Source: Asterella californica
Taxonomy: Eukaryota; Streptophyta; Marchantiopsida; Marchantiales; Aytoniaceae
DNA: 64,000 bases
NCBI GenBank assembly: GCA_036924285.1
Contig: JAYKYS010000005.1
Coordinates: 21,922,001-21,986,000, forward strand
Direction of reading: 5' to 3'
Below are positions 59,021-64,000 of this stretch, piece by piece; position 1 is the stretch's first letter; every line of letters begins with the position of its first letter. A program made the position numbers and the translations under genes. The notes under the pieces were generated by a model that was given only the letters and a program-made list of their open reading frames with translations, was not told the DNA's origin and made no database searches.

Positions 59021-61845
59021 AGAGAGCTCTAGATATATGTGTCCGCCTGTTGACAACGCCACTTGTCTAAGCTCATCGTGAGATCGGATCCTTGTCCTCT
59101 TAAGGTAAGTTTCCATGGGGTCTCCAGGACAAGTCCTCAGGATTTCAAGAGAACCCCAAATGCCGGCTTTAGATATGTGACGAATAGGAGGAACCTGTAT
59201 TGTCAAACGTTCTTGCTTGTAAAAGGTTGTCTGCTTACTTCTTTCATGGTCGACGAACGTCAAGTTGTCGTGAACAAAGTAACCAGGTGACAAGTTGACA
59301 ACTGATAATAACATCACCAAAATGTACAGGTTAGTTTGACATGTAGTAACGGAATGTCCTTTTCAAGGTCCCGACAAGTCGGAGCACTGAACACAAAAGC
59401 CTTATATTCGGCGGTAGTCAACTTCTGTCAACTTCACTGACTCACGAATACATGCCGTTGAAACCGTGGTTGAACGTGGCATAACGCGTATATTAAATAT
59501 CCATCGAAAATCTACAAAGAAAAAACATTAAAAGAATTGGGTGGTCGCCGCGGACCATTCCAGGCTGATGGTCGTGAGGTAGAACGCTCCAGCTCTTTGC
59601 GTGTTTCTTCCCGTTCTTTGCTGAATAATATGCATGCAAGATCAACTTCGCGAACTATTGCTCCCTATGGCTTGCTGTTATCAAAAAATATAAATGTTAA
59701 AGTGAAAATTATATTAAGTGATATAAAGACCTGGAGATGTGGATGATAACATAAAAAAAACCCATAAAAATAGTAACCTCGCGCGTTGCAAAGACTACAA
59801 GTGAGCCAATCTGCTGAAAGAAATGAGTACTTTAACCTAATTAATTAATTATCTAATATCTCTGAAAAAGTTAGATAATAAATTAAAACCTTTCATATTT
59901 GCCTCTTCCATCAGATGTGAATAATGTGCATGGGTGCCAGACTCAGACTTTAAAATCTTAAATTTTACAGCTGAAAAGTCAATTTCCTCTTTGAGTCTCT
60001 ACAATTTGCAGACTAATGGCTGAAAACATTGGTCACTCAGGAACTATCTAGGCATAGAACTTCGAGAATCACAAGACACAAGTAATCTGGGAAATAAAAG
60101 AATTTATCAGTTTCAATGCTGCAGTGTCTTGTCAATAAAGAAACACATTTTTGTATATATAGGCAGCTTTTCTAGAAAATAATGATTTTTCTTATCAAAG
60201 ATGTTATGACAAGATCGTTTAGATGATCTCACACTTTTTGGTGAACCTTTAAATTACTTTTGCGTCATAATCTGATATAATAATTATTATTCTGTAAACA
60301 TATAATAATATCGATGTTGAATTACAATAGTTGTAACTATCTCCAAAATCTGCTCCCTTAATTTCCATCAACAGTTAACTGAATGTTCACTAGAGACAAA
60401 ACTATATATTATTATTTAAAACTAAACTCTTCTACATGAAATGGTTTACGGGACATTTAGGTCGACGATGGACTACTTCCGGTAAAGAGCTCGGTCAAGC
60501 AATCGCTTTGGCGCAAAGGACTGATGAAACAAAAGAAATAGCGCAGGGACTTGGCCAAGTAAATTTCTGGCGAAATCATCTCTAACAAGGCTATGCATTT
60601 CGTACAGCAAGGAAAACGAAAACGGTGAAAAACAAGTAAATAAGTATGAAATTGCATGTGAAATTTAAAAGAAAAACCACAAAATTACTACCACGTGTCA
60701 TCATCTTCCGAGTTCTTTTTGAATCGACAGTTAAACTCCAAATAAATAGAAAAACGGAGAAGAAACACCCACAACGACTTCTATGTTGAATGGCCTTTCC
60801 GGTCCTTCTTTCCCTTGTACGGCTTGATGGTGTCTTTCCGTCCGTTGGCTATTCATTGCGTTGCGTGTTCACACTTCTATGTTGATTTGAGTCAGCTTCC
60901 ATTCTGTTCCCTGTTTCTTGGACTGTAGGTCTGCACCTTTTGCATGACATGTTTCTTATCGACTTGGTTACTGCGAAGTCGCTGTTTATAGAGATGTACT
61001 AAAGATTTCACTTATTTCGCTGTCCGCGGACCATGATTATTACAATATTTGTAAATATAAACTATGAAACATTTTATAACTTTCGAAGAGTAAAGCTTTA
61101 CGAGACCAGATCTTTTCTGCCGGCGCAGAAAAGATCTGGCCGTTCAGTTGTCGCGCATGGTAGTTTAAATTCTCGTATAATATGCTATTTTATTAAAACA
61201 ATATTTACTACGTGTACCTTCGTGTCACTACTGTAGGGCTACGATCCAGCTTTCACGTACCTCAAGGTCACCTAATTTCAAACCTGGAAAGAGCATGAAA
61301 CGCGCAAAGTTTGGAAAGCTATTTCCCCTGGCTGTGTCAAGATATTGAGAAGGAGAACAACTATGGTGGACTTTATGCACTCCACTATATTTCCTGGTAG
61401 CCTGGCCGGAAACAGCCAGTTTCCAGTGCAATACGGTCACGAAGGGTACGGTGGAGAGATTCCCACCTTTCTTGCTTCTTTGACAAAAATGAGGTCACCC
61501 CTCATGTGTATGTGAGTGAGAGAAGTATTTGCCACAAGGATTGCAATAGTCAAGTACGTAGTCCTTTGCCACCTTAAACCACAAGTGGGGTATAGAAACC
61601 CCCACCCTTGTCCCGTCATTGTTCCGTCGCTTCTGTAGCGAAAACCGGAAGTGAGCAAGAGTCACTTCCCGGCACGAAAGCTTGATAGGGTTCGGGTTTT
61701 ACCGTTCTATGGCTTGTCCATCGTTTGGCTCGCTCTCACCTCCACCGCTACTACTCGAGTACGTTTCAAGGTTGAGAATCTGGAGATGGTGCTCGCATAG
61801 CTTTGTATTGCTTGATCCTTTTCGTGCTCACTCTCGCTGTCGGAA
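59021..61845. other. Upstream region of the receptor kinase and intergenic DNA
   Basis: 59,021-59,400 would include the kinase 5' UTR and promoter; no motif assigned. 60,813-60,880 matches 51,176-51,245. About 60,490-60,580 has a diverged sequence resembling the TGATCA TIR ends. An unbroken palindrome is at 61,106-61,139. No gene seen. Confidence 0.45.
61106..61139. repeat. Perfect inverted repeat, 15-bp arms
   Basis: CCAGATCTTTTCTGC, four bases CGGC, then the exact reverse complement. It lies in non-coding DNA with no run of T after it, so a terminator role is not supported. Confidence 0.85.
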
Positions 61846-63119
61846 TGTGATCCGTCTACCTAGGAAAGCGTTGGGCTTCTGGCTGTGGTTGTTTACTCAA
61901 GAGGTTGACTTTCAGGTCACAATAGGGCTATAAACACTCACACAGACGTGTAAGATCTAATAATATGCTCAGAAAGCGAAGTTCAGGTCTAGCTGGCAGT
62001 AATAGGATCCGGCGGCGAACTTTGACACTCACGGAGAAGAAAACTATGAAGGTTTAGACTTCTAAACTTCCCCTACATGCAAATGAGATACTACTGGACT
62101 CACAAACGAAGTTTCAGCCTGAGATCAAATTCTGACACGGAGATATGGACAGAAAAGTTCTGAGTAAGAAAATTGTGGCAATTTCTGGTACCCAGCTGGC
62201 TATTTCAACCTAGAACAGAAGATTGGCTTGATCAAATTCAAATATTCTCACATTATTTGAAGTCTACAGGGTGCTGAACCTCCCTTTGAAGTTGGGACTC
62301 TTGAATGTACACAGAACTCTAGATCTCCTCCTCTGAAGTCGCTGCTCTAGATAAAGAGCTTTCCAGATTCCTCCAGCTTCAGCGGCCGCCCTGAATTACT
62401 CAGTCACTCAATCGATGCAAAACTTTTTGGGAAATTGTAGCCCTGCTGGCAGAGAACACAACCTCGAAGTTTTGAAACAATTTCCTCAAATCTGCTGCAA
62501 GTGACGCTGAAAACCCTAAATCCAACAAAAGTGATTCAATTCTGGCACAATTCGAACTTCAATTGATCATAACTTTGTCTTTATTGACTCAAATCGATTG
62601 AAAATTTCACTGGAAGTGCTTGGCATGACGACCTCTCTCTCCCTCTGCTCTCAGATTTCGAAGATCCCCCACCAAATGCTCGAACTCCACTCTAGAGCTC
62701 TGTTTCTAAATTTAGAGTTTAACAAAAGACAAAAACAGACCAATGGGAGTTCATAGCTCCACTTGGTTGTCCTTTAGTACCCTAAACCACGTGGCAACTT
62801 AGTTTTACTCATAGGCTACCACGTCAAGCCCCCTAGAGTGCCAACGTAAAACTTAAACTACCTAAAACGACACGCAGCCCCGAAAAATAACTTAAATCAG
62901 CTAGAAAGCGTGCATGGGTGACACGCAAATACAACCCATGAGCTTAAGCCCTATCAACATGGTAATCAACCTACTAAGTCTCAAAATAGTGTTAACACCG
63001 TATGCAAAGGTGTCAAACATATACATAAACGACTAGAAGTAATAAGAGCTAACTTCTAGAACTACTAAACTCAAGCGTCGGAGTAGAAATATAACATGTA
63101 GCCGCCAAGTAGCGCGACA
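61846..63119 (-). mobile_element. LTR-like repeat, copy B
   Basis: About 1.27 kb, matching copy A (34,775-37,042) in reverse orientation but without the nested 1,000-bp insertion. On the minus strand it begins TGTCGCGCTACTTGGCGG and ends GACGGATCACA. No duplicated target site was found. No polypurine tract or primer site lies at the edges, so it is most likely a solo LTR. Confidence 0.7.
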
Positions 63120-63142
63120 CCGCGAATCAAGTTTTAACTCGC

Positions 63143-63830
63143 ATGTTATCTACTCAGGAGGTTGTGCTATTTTGTTTAGTCCAATCATCTATACTTTTTG
63201 CAGAGAAATGCTTCACATTTTTTACTTTCTTGGTCGTTGTCACGGCATCAGTTTACAAACATTTCGTCGCAACAGCCAATCCGCTTTTTGGTTACATTTT
63301 AGAAGCGACTGTGTATCTTTTTCGACGGGTAGTCTTTTTGTTTGGTGGCCATTCATTTCGACTCGCTCTATTTGGTAGTGCTTCTACACATTCTTTACAT
63401 TGTGCGTTCACTCTCATCATCGCGGTCTTGATTTTAGCTGATGTCAAGACATGCTCTTTCTGTCACTGTCGTCAATCTTGCAGTCGAGTTACTTTCAGAG
63501 CTGAGTGTTACATACCGTGTCTTTCCTAGTCAGTATATATTTTTGACTGGTGAAGAGCATTCAGCGATGGATAAGCGAGTTGTGTGGTGTGAGGATAGAA
63601 CTATGGCCACTGTAGTCAACTCTTCGTCTACACCCCCGTTGGTAGTTTTTGTAGATAATCTTCAAACGCTATTTCTAGAGTTTGCTGCGGCATGTGTTAT
63701 GACGGTTACAAGGACTGATTTGTTATGTTTGTTTGATGAGACCTCCCCCTTCTTTGTTGTGCAATGTACTCGTTTGATGCTTCTGAATCTAACAAGAAGA
63801 GGTTTAATGTTTATAGAAATGTTGCTCTAA
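63143..63830 (+). other. Overlapping unidentified open frames
   Basis: Two plus-strand frames overlap: 63,143-63,529 (128 codons, hydrophobic with possible membrane segments such as FTFFTFLVVVTASVYKHF) and 63,441-63,830 (129 codons, VFVDNLQTLFLEFAAACVMTV). Together they could be one frame broken by a single shift near 63,440. I recognise no family. They may be a relic or chance frames at the window edge. Confidence 0.3.
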
Positions 63831-64000
63831 TGATGAGATATGTCAAACGAAGTCAGTTGCTTGAGGAGATTGTTAACGTCATCTTTCAAACTTAGAGCGT
63901 TCCTGGAAAGATCATTACAGGTTTTGTTGCTTGAATGTTATGTTAGTTCGAGAGTTATGTTTATGTTTTTGAACCGTGGGTTTGAATCTGTGTGTGTTGG

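Noticed and set aside
1..64000. CRISPR array, prophage, toxin-antitoxin or other bacterial system
   Set aside because: No regularly spaced repeats and no bacterial gene organisation; all supported genes are eukaryotic and spliced.

Overview
The window is eukaryotic nuclear DNA from a land plant. The evidence is spliced genes with GT..AG introns, a plant-type LRR receptor kinase, a bacterial-type organellar IF2 with a targeting peptide, and plant-style LTR, LINE, SINE and TIR repeats. It is AT-rich and gene-poor with long repeat tracts. A bryophyte or other seedless plant is plausible, but I cannot fix the species from sequence alone. No CRISPR array, bacterial operon, phage or organellar genome segment was seen.

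Layout. 1-13,344 is a tandem array of a Ty3/gypsy-like LTR retrotransposon: partial internal region, LTR, full internal region, LTR, with an 8,076-bp period. Only two differences were seen between the copies by eye, and both copies carry the same broken pol frames. 13,345-19,660 is intergenic, with a degraded coding relic beside the array, two SINE copies, a TIR element and a long hairpin. 19,680-22,844 holds two gene relics: an unidentified coding-like tract (+) and a decayed TBC/RabGAP gene (-). 25,437-28,580 (-) is an intact four-exon mitochondrial-type translation initiation factor IF2 (662 aa predicted). 29,570-32,230 (+) is a degraded LINE with a duplicated ORF1 region. 33,500-40,221 (-) is a second LINE (endonuclease, reverse transcriptase, zinc-binding tail), split by a 1.26-kb LTR-like repeat that itself carries a 1,000-bp insertion. 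43,242-45,655 (+) is a six-exon serine hydrolase of the FSH1/OVCA2 family (199 aa predicted), assembled from short exons. 48,512-49,511 (+) is a RecQ helicase relic. 54,850-59,020 (-) is a two-exon LRR receptor-like kinase whose intron is mostly filled by a TIR element. 61,846-63,119 is another copy of the LTR-like repeat. The right end holds open frames I could not identify.

Three genes look functional: mitochondrial IF2 (organelle translation), the FSH/OVCA2 hydrolase, and the LRR receptor kinase (cell-surface signalling). They are not an operon and have no obvious joint role. Most of the rest is transposable-element sequence or decayed genes (TBC/RabGAP, RecQ and two unidentified relics). 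That density of relics would suit a low-recombination region such as pericentromeric or sex-linked DNA; this is inference. All exon boundaries were read by eye from splice consensus, phase and family similarity, without transcript support.
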